Assembly (NCBI RefSeq): GCF_024055635.1
Contig: NZ_JAMXMB010000025.1
Location: 62,001 to 126,000 of the forward strand
DNA length: 64,000 bases
Reading direction: 5' to 3'
Source of the DNA: Microbacterium yannicii
Lineage (GTDB): Bacteria; Actinomycetota; Actinomycetes; Actinomycetales; Microbacteriaceae
Positions 50,925 to 61,197 of the stretch are shown here, one piece after another. Within the stretch, counting starts at the first letter, position 1. Each line of letters begins with the position of its first letter. The position numbers and the translations under genes were made by a program. The notes beneath the pieces were generated by a model. That model did not search any database and was not told where the DNA came from. It worked only from the letters and a program-made list of their open reading frames with translations.

Positions 50925-52976
50925 TTACTCCACGGCGTCCTCGGACTCGGCGAGGGTCTCCACGACGATCTGCGCCGTCGTCGGCGGCGGGGCGAGCGGC
51001 ACGGTGGTCACCGACACCAGGTCCTCGTCCTCAGCCGCGCCCTCGAACTGGGCGTTGTAGAGCCTCGAGTACGCGCCATTCACCTTCAGGAGCTCGTTGT
51101 GGGAGCCCTGCTCGACAATGGCGCCGTTCTCCATCACCAGGATGAGATCGGCGTCCCGGATCGTCGACAGCCGGTGAGCGATCACGAAGGCCGTCCGGTC
51201 CTCGCGCAGCCGCGACATCGCCCGCTGGATCAGCAGCTCGGTGCGGGTGTCGACCGAGGACGTCGCCTCGTCGAGGATCAGGATGCGCGGGTCGGCGAGG
51301 AACGCGCGCGCGATGGTGATGAGCTGCCGCTCTCCGACGCTGAGGTTCGTCGCCTCGTCGTCGAGCATCGTGTCGTAGCCTTCGGGCAGCGCGTGCACGA
51401 AGCGGTCGACATAGGCGGCCGTCGCCGCGGCGACGATCTCCTCCTCCGAGGCGTCCGGGCGTCCGTAGGCGATGTTCTCGCGGATGGAGCCCGAGAAGAG
51501 CCACGTGTCCTGGAGCACCATGCCGGTGCGTGCACGCAGGTCGTCGCGCGTCATGTGCCGGGTGTCGACGCCGTCCAGCGTGATGGTTCCGGAATCGACG
51601 TCGTAGAACCGCATGATGAGGTTCACGAGCGTCGTCTTGCCCGCACCGGTCGGGCCGACGATCGCGACGGTGCTTCCGGGCCGTGCGGCGAGCGTCAGGC
51701 CCTCGATGAGCGGCTTGTCGGCGACGTAGCGGAACGAGACGTCCGTGAACTCCAGCCGGCTGGCCGACTCCGGCGCGGTCTCGGCCGGGTCGTCATCGGG
51801 CGTCTGCTCGTCCTCGTCGAGCAGCTCGAACACCCGCTCGGCGCTCGCCACGCCGGACTGCAGCAGATTCGCCATCGAGCCGAGCTGGCTGAGCGGCTGG
51901 GTGAACTGGCGCGAGTACTGGATGAACGCCTGGACGTCGCCGATGGACATGAGACCGGCTGCGACCTGCAGTCCGCCGACGACGGCGATGGCCACGTACA
52001 CCAGGTTGCCGACGAACATCATCGCGGGCATGATCACGCCCGAGAGGAACTGGGCGCCGAAGCTGGTGCGATACAGCTCGTCGTTCTCGGTGCGGAAGTC
52101 CGCCTCGACCTCCTTCTGGTGGCCGAAGACCTTGACGATCGAGTGGCCGGAGAAGGTCTCCTCGACGCGGGCGTTCAGCACGCCGGTCGTCTTCCACTGC
52201 TGGACGAACAGCTTCTGCGAGCGGCGCGCGACGAGCACCGTGATGAGGATCGTGAGCGGGATCGTGACGAGGGCGATCACCGCGAGCAGGGGCGAGATGA
52301 TGAACATCATCGTCAGCACGCCGACCACCGTGAGCAGCGAGATGACCACCTGCGAGAGGGTCTGCTGCATCGTCTGACCGATGTTGTCGACGTCGTTCGT
52401 GACGCGGCTCAGCAGCTCGCCGCGCTGCACGCGGTCGAAGTACGAGAGCGGCAGGCGCTGCACCTTGTCTTCGACCTGCAGCCGCAGGCGATGCATCGAC
52501 CGCTGCACCACGCCGTTGAGGATCCGGGCCTGCAGCCATCCGAAGATGCTCGAGAACACGTACACCGCCAGCACGAGCGCCAGGATCCGCGCGAGCTGCT
52601 CGAAGTCGACGCCGGCGCCGGGGACGAAGTCCATCGCGGCGATCATGTTCGCCTGGTCCTGGTTGCCTGAGGCGGCAAGCTGATCGACGACCTGCTGCTG
52701 GGTCATCCCTGCGGGGACCTGCAGCGAGATGAAGCCGGCGAACACCACATTCGTGCCTTCGCCGAGCAGCTTCGGGCCGATCACCGAGAGCGTCACCGAA
52801 AGGATGCTGAACACGAGCACGACGACGAGCTGCGGCATTTCGGAGCGCAGGGTGCCGAGCAGCCGCTTCGCGCTGGGGCCGAAGTTGTTCGCCTTCGCCG
52901 CCGGCGCGCCGGCACCGCCGAAGGGGCCGCCGCGGGGGCCGGCCGGAGCCGGGCGCGAGTTCTGGGTGCCGCTCAT
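50925..52976 (-). CDS. ABC exporter half-transporter, consensus ATPase residues, degenerate signature
   Basis: This 683-residue protein has six membrane helices (residues ~50-390) followed by an ABC ATPase: Walker A AIVGPTGAGKTT, Walker B ILILDEATSSVD with the catalytic glutamate, and H-loop VIAHRLSTI. The signature reads NLSVGERQL instead of LSGGQ, so the ATP site that depends on this signature should be inactive. An N-terminal Gly/Pro/Ala-rich tail precedes the first helix. Its ATG overlaps the stop of the partner gene (ATGA). The pair probably forms a heterodimeric exporter of lipids, drugs or peptides; the substrate is unknown. Confidence 0.9.
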   Translation of the reverse strand: MSGTQNSRPAPAGPRGGPFGGAGAPAAKANNFGPSAKRLLGTLRSEMPQLVVVLVFSILSVTLSVIGPKLLGEGTNVVFAGFISLQVPAGMTQQQVVDQLAASGNQDQANMIAAMDFVPGAGVDFEQLARILALVLAVYVFSSIFGWLQARILNGVVQRSMHRLRLQVEDKVQRLPLSYFDRVQRGELLSRVTNDVDNIGQTMQQTLSQVVISLLTVVGVLTMMFIISPLLAVIALVTIPLTILITVLVARRSQKLFVQQWKTTGVLNARVEETFSGHSIVKVFGHQKEVEADFRTENDELYRTSFGAQFLSGVIMPAMMFVGNLVYVAIAVVGGLQVAAGLMSIGDVQAFIQYSRQFTQPLSQLGSMANLLQSGVASAERVFELLDEDEQTPDDDPAETAPESASRLEFTDVSFRYVADKPLIEGLTLAARPGSTVAIVGPTGAGKTTLVNLIMRFYDVDSGTITLDGVDTRHMTRDDLRARTGMVLQDTWLFSGSIRENIAYGRPDASEEEIVAAATAAYVDRFVHALPEGYDTMLDDEATNLSVGERQLITIARAFLADPRILILDEATSSVDTRTELLIQRAMSRLREDRTAFVIAHRLSTIRDADLILVMENGAIVEQGSHNELLKVNGAYSRLYNAQFEGAAEDEDLVSVTTVPLAPPPTTAQIVVETLAESEDAVE

Positions 52977-54706
52977 GCCGCCGCCTCCGCTGCGAGCTGG
53001 GATTCGACGATCTCGCGGTACGTCTGACACGTCTCCACGAGGTCGTCGTGCAGGCCGATCCCTACGACGCGTCCGTGATCGAGGACGACGATCTGATCGG
53101 CGTGCTGGATCGTCGACACGCGCTGCGCGACGACGAGCCTCGTCGCATCCGGCAGGTGGGTGTCGAGCGCACGCCGGAGCTCGGCATCCGTCCGCAGGTC
53201 CAGTGCCGAGAACGAGTCGTCGAAGATGTACGCCTCCGGCCGCTTCACGAGGGCGCGCGCGATCGCGAGCCGCTGCCGCTGGCCGCCCGAGACGTTCGTG
53301 CCGCCCTGGGCGATCTGCGCCTCGAGCCCATCGGGCATCGCGCGGACGAAGTCGGCGGCCTGCGCCAGTTCGAGCGCCTCCCACAGCTGTTCGTCGGTGG
53401 CGTCGTGATCGCCGTAGCGCAGGTTCGACGCGATCGTGCCCGAGAACAGGAACGCGCGCTGCGGGACCAGCCCGACGCGCGTCCACAGCTCGTCGGGGTC
53501 GTAGTCGCGCACGTCGACGCCGTCGACGCGGACGCTCCCCGCCGTCACGTCGAACAGGCGCGGCACGAGGCTGATGAGCGTCGTCTTGCCGGAGCCCGTG
53601 GACCCGATGACAGCGGTCGTCGTCCCAGGCTCGATCGTGAAGGTGAGGTCGTGCAGCACCGCGTCCTCGGCGCCGGGGTACGCGAAGTCGACGTGGTCGA
53701 ACTCGATCCGTCCTTCGGGAGCGGGAGCGGATGCCGCGACCGCGGGCGCCGCCACCGAGGGGTCGGTCTCGAGCACCTCTCCGATGCGGTTCGCGCAGAC
53801 CGCGGCGCGCGGGATCATGACGAACATGAACGTGGCCATCATGACGCCCATGAGGATCTGCATCAGGTAGGTGAGGAAGGCGAACAGCGTGCCGATCTGC
53901 ACGCCGTTGTTCTGCACCTGGAAGGCACCGAACCAGATGACCGCGACGCTCGACAGGTTCATGACGAGCATGACGGCCGGGAACATCAGCGCCATGAGGT
54001 TGCCCGCGCGCAGCCCCGTCTCCTTCACGTCATCGCTGGCGCGTTCGAACCGCGCACGCTCCTCCCGCTCGCGCACGAACGCCCGCACCACGCGGATGCC
54101 GGTGAGCTGCTCGCGCATGATCTGGTTCACGCGATCGATGCGCTTCTGCATCTGCGTGAACGCCGGCACCATGCGCCACACGATCAGCCCCACGATGATG
54201 AGCAGCACCGGGATCGCGACCGCCATCAGCCACGACAGGCCGACGTCCTGACTGATCGCCATGATCACGCCGCCGATCGCCAGCATCGGGGCCGAGATCA
54301 TCAGCGTCGCCGAGACCTGCACCAGCATCTGCACCTGCTGCACGTCGTTGGTGTTGCGGGTGATCAGCGACGGCGCCCCGAACTGCCCCACCTCTCGCTG
54401 CGAGAACGCGACCACGCGGTGGAAGAGGTCGCCGCGCAGATCGCGACCCATCCCCATGGCCAGCCGCGAGCCGAAATACACCGCGATGATCGCGCACACC
54501 ACCTGTACGAGGCTGACGATCAGCATGAATCCGCCGGTCGACCAGATGTACGGGATGTCGCCGGTCACGACGCCGTTGTCGATGATGTCGGCGTTGAGCG
54601 TCGGCAGCCACAGCGATGCGATCGACTGCGCCAGCTGGAAGACGACGACGGCCACGATGAGGGGCCACGCCGGCTTGAGGTAGCGCACCAGGAGCTTTCC
54701 GAGCAC
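52973..54706 (-). CDS. ABC exporter half-transporter with degenerate Walker B and switch histidine
   Basis: This 577-residue protein has six helices (residues ~15-300) and an ABC ATPase: Walker A AVIGSTGSGKTT, signature NVSGGQRQRLAIA (consensus), Walker B YIFDDSFSALD with Asp where the catalytic Glu normally stands, and Gln instead of the switch His in VVAQRVSTI. The site formed by this protein's Walker motifs and the partner's LSVGE signature is thus degenerate on both sides, as in TmrAB/BmrCD-type heterodimers. It is the first gene of the pair; GTG start with AAAGGA 6 nt upstream. Confidence 0.92.
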   Translation of the reverse strand: MLGKLLVRYLKPAWPLIVAVVVFQLAQSIASLWLPTLNADIIDNGVVTGDIPYIWSTGGFMLIVSLVQVVCAIIAVYFGSRLAMGMGRDLRGDLFHRVVAFSQREVGQFGAPSLITRNTNDVQQVQMLVQVSATLMISAPMLAIGGVIMAISQDVGLSWLMAVAIPVLLIIVGLIVWRMVPAFTQMQKRIDRVNQIMREQLTGIRVVRAFVREREERARFERASDDVKETGLRAGNLMALMFPAVMLVMNLSSVAVIWFGAFQVQNNGVQIGTLFAFLTYLMQILMGVMMATFMFVMIPRAAVCANRIGEVLETDPSVAAPAVAASAPAPEGRIEFDHVDFAYPGAEDAVLHDLTFTIEPGTTTAVIGSTGSGKTTLISLVPRLFDVTAGSVRVDGVDVRDYDPDELWTRVGLVPQRAFLFSGTIASNLRYGDHDATDEQLWEALELAQAADFVRAMPDGLEAQIAQGGTNVSGGQRQRLAIARALVKRPEAYIFDDSFSALDLRTDAELRRALDTHLPDATRLVVAQRVSTIQHADQIVVLDHGRVVGIGLHDDLVETCQTYREIVESQLAAEAAA

Positions 54707-54845
54707 GACGGTCCTTTCGGCGCGCGGAACACGTCCGCTCCCGCGGACCGCGCACGAGAAGTGACGCTACGCCTGCGTCCGCTGCGGCGACAAGCCGTGG
54801 CGTACGCCGTGGGCGAACTCGTTCCGGCCGCCCGCGCGGGTGCTG

Positions 54846-55829
54846 TCAGGCCGCAGTTTCGGGCGGCGGGAAGAGCCCGTCGATGGTGGCGAGATCATCC
54901 TCCGACGGGGTCCACGCCGACGCCGCCGCCGCGTTGGCACGGACCTGCTCGGGGGTCGTCGCGCCGGCGATGACGCTCGACAGCGCGGGGTGCGACAGCA
55001 GCCATCCGAAGGTCGCCTCGAGCATCGTGATGTCACGGTCGTCGCAGAACGCCTGGAAGGCCTCGAGCGCGTCCCACGGCGCGTCGTCGTAGATGTGACG
55101 GCGCTGTCGGATGATGCGCGTGTCGGCGGGTGCGGCATCCCGTGTGAACTTGCCGGACAGCAGCCCGTTGTGCAGCGGGAAGTACGGGAAGAAGCCGAGG
55201 TGGTAGCGCTCGACCGCCCGCAGCACGTTCCGCTCGGCGTCGCGGGAGAGGAGGCTGTACTGGTTCTGCGACGAGACGAACGGCACGCCGTGGCGCATGA
55301 GCGCCGTGAAGTGCGCCTCGGCGATCTGCCATCCCGAGAAGTTGGAGTGGCCGATGTAGCGCACCTTCCCCTCGCGAACCAGGTCGGCCAGCGCGTCGAG
55401 GGTCTCTTCGAGAGGGGTGTCGTTGTCGGGCACGTGCAGCTGGTAGAGGTCGATCCAGTCGGTCTGCAGCCGCGTGAGGGATGCCTCGACCGCACGCCGC
55501 ACGTATGACCGCGAGCCCTTCGCACCCGAAGGCGGGTAGCCCATGTCGCGACCGGGGTGTCCGAACTTCGTGGCGAGCGTGACCTGATCGCGGCGACCGC
55601 GCAGCGCCTCCCCCATGAGCGTCTCGGACTGGCCGGGCTCGCCGCCGTACATGTCGGCCGTGTCGAGGAACGTCACGCCCGCATCGATGGCCGCGTCCAG
55701 CACCGCACGAGTGCCCTCGAGCGTCTCGGTGCGCGTGCCCTCACGACCGAAGTTGTTGCAGCCGAGTCCGACGGCGGAGACGAGGAGGCCGGAGGCGCCC
55801 ACGCGGCGCAGGGGAACAGTCGAGGTCAT
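54846..55829 (-). CDS. Aldo/keto reductase
   Basis: This 327-residue TIM-barrel oxidoreductase has the catalytic residues FLDTADMYGGE (Asp and Tyr), LATKFGHPG (Lys) and YQLHVPD (His), and NADPH-binding YSLLSRDAER and SSVIAGATTPEQV near the end. It reduces aldehydes or ketones with NADPH; the substrate is unknown. The ATG follows TAACGT by 6 nt. Upstream is the ABC pair on the same strand, separated by 139 nt with no recognised signal. Confidence 0.9.
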   Translation of the reverse strand: MTSTVPLRRVGASGLLVSAVGLGCNNFGREGTRTETLEGTRAVLDAAIDAGVTFLDTADMYGGEPGQSETLMGEALRGRRDQVTLATKFGHPGRDMGYPPSGAKGSRSYVRRAVEASLTRLQTDWIDLYQLHVPDNDTPLEETLDALADLVREGKVRYIGHSNFSGWQIAEAHFTALMRHGVPFVSSQNQYSLLSRDAERNVLRAVERYHLGFFPYFPLHNGLLSGKFTRDAAPADTRIIRQRRHIYDDAPWDALEAFQAFCDDRDITMLEATFGWLLSHPALSSVIAGATTPEQVRANAAAASAWTPSEDDLATIDGLFPPPETAA

Positions 55830-55835
55830 GCCTCC

Positions 55836-55841
55836 ACGTTA
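55836..55841 (-). promoter_or_regulatory. -10-like TAACGT, 6 nt before the aldo/keto reductase gene
   Basis: TAACGT, GGAGGC, ATG. The spacer itself contains GGAGG, so the gene may still use a short ribosome site. Confidence 0.5.
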
Positions 55842-55930
55842 TCCCCGCTCACGACGCGTCTCGCCACAGCCCCTGCGCGCGGCCATCTGCCGGGTGGCGA
55901 CGAGGCCGATGCTCCGACCCTCTCAACGCG

Positions 55931-55961
55931 ACAGCCCCTCGCCGGGTGGGCGAGGGGCTGT
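55931..55961 (-). terminator. Hairpin after the DUF5684 gene
   Basis: ACAGCCCCTCGCC at 55931-55943 pairs with GGCGAGGGGCTGT at 55949-55961 across a 5-nt loop, 10 nt after the stop of the membrane gene on the minus strand. There is no strong T-run. Confidence 0.7.
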
Positions 55962-55970
55962 TGCGGAACG

Positions 55971-56780
55971 CTACGGCTTCGGAGCCTCCGGCGCAGGAGG
56001 CTCAGAGGTCGGCGGCTCGGCCGCGGGCGGTGCCTCAGGCGCGGCCGGCGGCGTCACGGGCGGCTGCGTCGCGGCCGGCGGCTCAGCCGGCGCGGCGGGC
56101 GGCGGCACGGGCGACGCCGGAGCAGCAGGCGGCGGGGTGTAGCCGGCGGGCGGCGCGGGGGGCGCGCTGTAGCCTGCGGGCGGCGCGGGCGGCGGCGTGT
56201 AGCCGGCCGGAGGCTGGTAGCCCGCCGGGGCGCCGTAACCCGGCGCAGTGGCGGGGTTGGCCGGGTAGCCGCCTGCCGGCACCTGAGGCGGGACGCCCGA
56301 CCAGACCGTCTTGTCGGCGAGGAAGTTGCCCGCCCACGGCGCGGCCGGGATCGCGGTGTTCCAGCGCGAGCGGTCGAAAGCGTTGATGCCGAGCCAGACG
56401 ATCGCGAGGAAGAAGTAGAGGATCAGCCAGACGGCCTCCTTCTGCAGCTTCAGACCCACCCGCCAGGCGGCCATCAGCGTGTACAGGAATGCGGCGATGC
56501 CGATGAGCGAGCCGAGCACGGGGACCCAGCCGAGCACGATGCCGCCGCCCCACAGCACCAGCAGCCACCACGGGTTGAGGTCGCCGAGCTTCACGAAGAT
56601 CAGGGTGTTGTACACCGGCACCCATGCGCGCCAGCGGCCCTGCACACCGGCCTTGTCGAAGATCTTCATCAGGAACCACGACGCGATGATGTAGCCGGCG
56701 ATGGCGAAGAGGAAGAGGAGTGGTGCGAGGACGAGCCAGGCGATCAGGGCCCCTGCCCCGCTGCCGTCGTTGTAGTCCAT
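55971..56780 (-). CDS. DUF5684-type membrane protein with proline-rich repeat tail
   Basis: This 269-residue protein has four membrane helices in the first ~135 residues (IAWLVLAPLLFLFAIAGYII; WWLLVLWGGGIVLGWVPVLG; LIGIAAFLYTLMAAW; AVWLILYFFLAIVWLGI) and the conserved KAGVQGRWRAWVPVYNTLIF block. A long Pro/Ala-rich tail follows with repeats of AGYTPPPAPP and AGYSAPPAPP. This arrangement matches actinobacterial DUF5684/large membrane proteins of unknown function. The ATG at 56780 has GGAGG 12 nt upstream. It is divergent from the DUF4282 gene. Confidence 0.78.
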   Translation of the reverse strand: MDYNDGSGAGALIAWLVLAPLLFLFAIAGYIIASWFLMKIFDKAGVQGRWRAWVPVYNTLIFVKLGDLNPWWLLVLWGGGIVLGWVPVLGSLIGIAAFLYTLMAAWRVGLKLQKEAVWLILYFFLAIVWLGINAFDRSRWNTAIPAAPWAGNFLADKTVWSGVPPQVPAGGYPANPATAPGYGAPAGYQPPAGYTPPPAPPAGYSAPPAPPAGYTPPPAAPASPVPPPAAPAEPPAATQPPVTPPAAPEAPPAAEPPTSEPPAPEAPKP

Positions 56781-56962
56781 GGTGGAGCGACCTCCGAGAG
56801 AGTCGATTCGTGAACGCGTCGGGAGACGCCCGCGGAGCCCCTGCTCCGCTCGACACATGCTAGCGACGCTCACAGCTTCCTGTCAGCATTGACGTCATAT
56901 CGGGGGATGGCCCCCTCGGGTCCCCGGTGGATAGCCTGGGCACCACCAGATCGAAGGGCACC

Positions 56963-57415
56963 ATGACAGACCAGAATCCTTCCGTCCCCACTCCCCCGCC
57001 GCTGCCCCCGCAGTCGGCCGCAGAGGCGGCGCGCACCGCGGACCCCGACGACACCGGTGTCCCCACCGTCCGAGGCGACGCGGGCGACGTCGGCAAGGGA
57101 TTCTTCACCGCCCTGTTCGACCTGTCGTTCCGCACGTTCATCACGCGGCGCCTGGCGAGCGTGTTCTACCTGGTGGGGCTCATCGCGATCGGCATCGGAT
57201 TCATCGTCTACTTCGTGGGCGGGATCATGAGCGCCATCTCGGTCATGTGGTTCAACGTCGGCGCCGGCATCACCGGACTCATCGCGACGATCATCGTCGT
57301 GCCGGTGCTCACCTTCCTCGCGATCGTCCTGCTGAGGTTCATCATCGAGGCCGTCGTGGCCCTCATCGCGATCGCCGAGAACACCGAGCGCACGGCCCAG
57401 CACACGCGCCGCTGA
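56963..57415 (+). CDS. DUF4282 membrane protein
   Basis: This 150-residue protein has a Pro-rich N-terminus (PSVPTPPPLPPQSAAEAART) and the DUF4282 core: FFTALFDLSFRTFITRRLAS, then two or three helices (VFYLVGLIAIGIGFIVYFVG; VVPVLTFLAIVLLRFIIEAV). It ends ALIAIAENTERTAQHTRR. The family is often found near small membrane genes in actinobacteria and has no assigned function. GAAGGG lies 7 nt before the ATG. The 29-bp repeat array begins right after its stop. Confidence 0.82.
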   Translation: MTDQNPSVPTPPPLPPQSAAEAARTADPDDTGVPTVRGDAGDVGKGFFTALFDLSFRTFITRRLASVFYLVGLIAIGIGFIVYFVGGIMSAISVMWFNVGAGITGLIATIIVVPVLTFLAIVLLRFIIEAVVALIAIAENTERTAQHTRR

Positions 57416-57420
57416 GGACA

Positions 57421-57641
57421 CTTCGACGAGCTCAGTGACCGGTCCCCGAGCCTGTCGAAGGGCACCACCGGTCCCTGAGCCTGTCGAAGGGCACCATCGG
57501 TCCCTGAGCCTGTCGAACGGCACCACCGCTCCCTGAGCCTGTCGAACGGCACCACCGGTCCCTGAGCCTGCCGAACGGCACCACCGGTCCCTGAGCCTGC
57601 CGAACGGCACCACCGGTCCCTGAGCCTGTCGAAGGGCACCA
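57421..57641. repeat. Tandem array of seven 29-bp family B units with one inverted unit
   Basis: Seven contiguous 29-bp units fill 57439-57641. Each contains GGTCCCTGAGCCTGTCGAAG or a close variant and ends GGCACCA. An inverted partial unit lies at 57421-57442. Units 5 and 6 are identical and differ from the others at one or two bases. The units abut with no spacer, so this is not CRISPR. The array lies between convergent DUF4282 and yaaA 3' ends. Single copies are at 3314-3333 and, partly, 58446-58466. Confidence 0.9.
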
Positions 57642-57665
57642 CCGGGCCGGGAAGCGCGGGGAGAG

Positions 57666-58415
57666 TCAGGCGAACAGCTCGAGCTCGCCGCCTGGGGTCT
57701 CGCGCACACGCACGCCGGCAGCATCCGCCCACCGCACGAAAGCCGCCGCCGATGCGATGCGCGGACGGTCCTCGGCAAGGCGGCGCACGAGCGCGCCCTT
57801 GGCGTGCTTGTTGAAGTGGTTGAGCGCGCGGACGGCTCCGTCCGACCCTTCGCTGACGACGCGCACGTAGCGCGAGGCGGTGCCGGCGGGGACGGGTCCG
57901 AGCGCCGTGTACGCCTCCGAGCGCAGGTCGAGCACGAAGCGGGGGGCGAGATCGGCGAGTGCCGCAGTGACACCGGCCGCCCACAGCCGCCGCAGGGGCA
58001 CAGTCCCGGGCAGAGAGGTGGCGGCCCCGAGCCGATAGGCCGGAATGGCGTCCAGCGCGCCTACCGGGCCGAACGGCGCCGAATGCACGAGCACGTGGGC
58101 GCCCAGCCACCGGCGACCGGCGGAGGGGACGGATGCCGCATCCAGCGCGTCGTACAGCACACCGGTGTACCGGTCGATCGCCGGCATCGTCGGGGCCGTG
58201 CGCAACTGCGCGTTCACCACGATCTCGCCGCGCTGGGTCGGCCCCAGCTTGAGCACGCGCGCCGCCTCGTCCGCGTCGGCGGCCAGGCCGACGAGCGCCT
58301 CGATCACGGCTTCGCGCTGAAGCAGCAGCTGAGGGAGCGCGAGGGATGCCGGCTGCAGCGGTGGTCCGGAACCGCCTGCCCTCTTGGTCTCGGACGGCGG
58401 CAGAAGGATGAGCAT
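57666..58415 (-). CDS. yaaA: Peroxide stress protein YaaA-family (DUF328)
   Basis: This 249-residue protein has the YaaA start LILLPPSETKRAGGSGPPL and the blocks RYTGVLYDALDAASV, VLVHSAPFGPVGALDAIPAY, DLRSEAYTALGPVP and the late LNHFNKHAKGALVRRLAED. YaaA lowers free iron and oxidative DNA damage in E. coli and binds DNA. The ATG has no clear ribosome site, and a -10 match with 6-nt spacing is not seen. It lies between the ATP synthase operon and the repeat array, with the same strand as atp. Confidence 0.9.
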   Translation of the reverse strand: MLILLPPSETKRAGGSGPPLQPASLALPQLLLQREAVIEALVGLAADADEAARVLKLGPTQRGEIVVNAQLRTAPTMPAIDRYTGVLYDALDAASVPSAGRRWLGAHVLVHSAPFGPVGALDAIPAYRLGAATSLPGTVPLRRLWAAGVTAALADLAPRFVLDLRSEAYTALGPVPAGTASRYVRVVSEGSDGAVRALNHFNKHAKGALVRRLAEDRPRIASAAAFVRWADAAGVRVRETPGGELELFA

Positions 58416-58445
58416 CTTATGATTCCCTGTCGATGAGCGGGCGCC

Positions 58446-58466
58446 TCTCGACGAGCTCAGGCACCG
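58446..58466 (-). repeat. Partial family B repeat between yaaA and the atp operon
   Basis: On the minus strand it reads CGGTGCCTGAGCTCGTCGAG, close to the start of the array unit. Confidence 0.55.
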
Positions 58467-58474
58467 CCGGCGAT

Positions 58475-58515
58475 ACGAGACGCCCCGAGCCGTCGAACGG
58501 CTCGGGGCGTCTCGT
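58475..58515 (-). terminator. Perfect 19-bp hairpin after atpC
   Basis: The arms 58475-58493 and 58497-58515 are exact reverse complements with a 3-nt loop (CGA); each arm contains ACGAGACGCCCCGAGCCGT or its complement. It begins 14 nt after the atpC stop on the minus strand, so it is probably the end of the ATP synthase operon. No T-run follows. Confidence 0.8.
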
Positions 58516-58529
58516 CACGTGCGGGGCGT

Positions 58530-58790
58530 TCAGGCGATCAGCGCGGCGTTTCCTGCGACGATCGTGAGGTCGTCGCCCTCCATCGACAGGAAGCCGTCCT
58601 GAGCGTTGGCGATGATCTTGGTCCCCGAGGTCTCGGTGATGCGCACCTGACCCTCGGCGAGGATCGCGAGCACCGGCTCGTGACCGCTCATGAAGCCGAT
58701 CTCGCCCTCGACGGTCTTGGCGACGACGAGCGACGCCTCACCCGACCAGACCTCCGCGTCTGCGGAGACCAGGCTCACCTTGAGCGGCAT
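58530..58790 (-). CDS. atpC: ATP synthase epsilon subunit, short form
   Basis: This 86-residue protein covers only the N-terminal beta-sandwich of epsilon (LKVSLVSADAEVWSGEASLV; GEIGFMSGHEPVLAILAEGQ). The C-terminal two-helix domain found in E. coli (about 138 residues), which inhibits ATP hydrolysis, is absent. The short form is known in several actinobacteria. It is last in the operon, directly after atpD (1-nt gap). Confidence 0.92.
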   Translation of the reverse strand: MPLKVSLVSADAEVWSGEASLVVAKTVEGEIGFMSGHEPVLAILAEGQVRITETSGTKIIANAQDGFLSMEGDDLTIVAGNAALIA

Positions 58791-58791
58791 G

Positions 58792-61177
<2,386 letters not shown>

Positions 61178-61197
61178 TGTCCTAGTCCGGTGCCGCC

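Noticed and set aside
57439..57641. Possible CRISPR array
   Set aside because: The 29-bp units abut directly with no spacers, and no cas genes are near; it is a tandem repeat.
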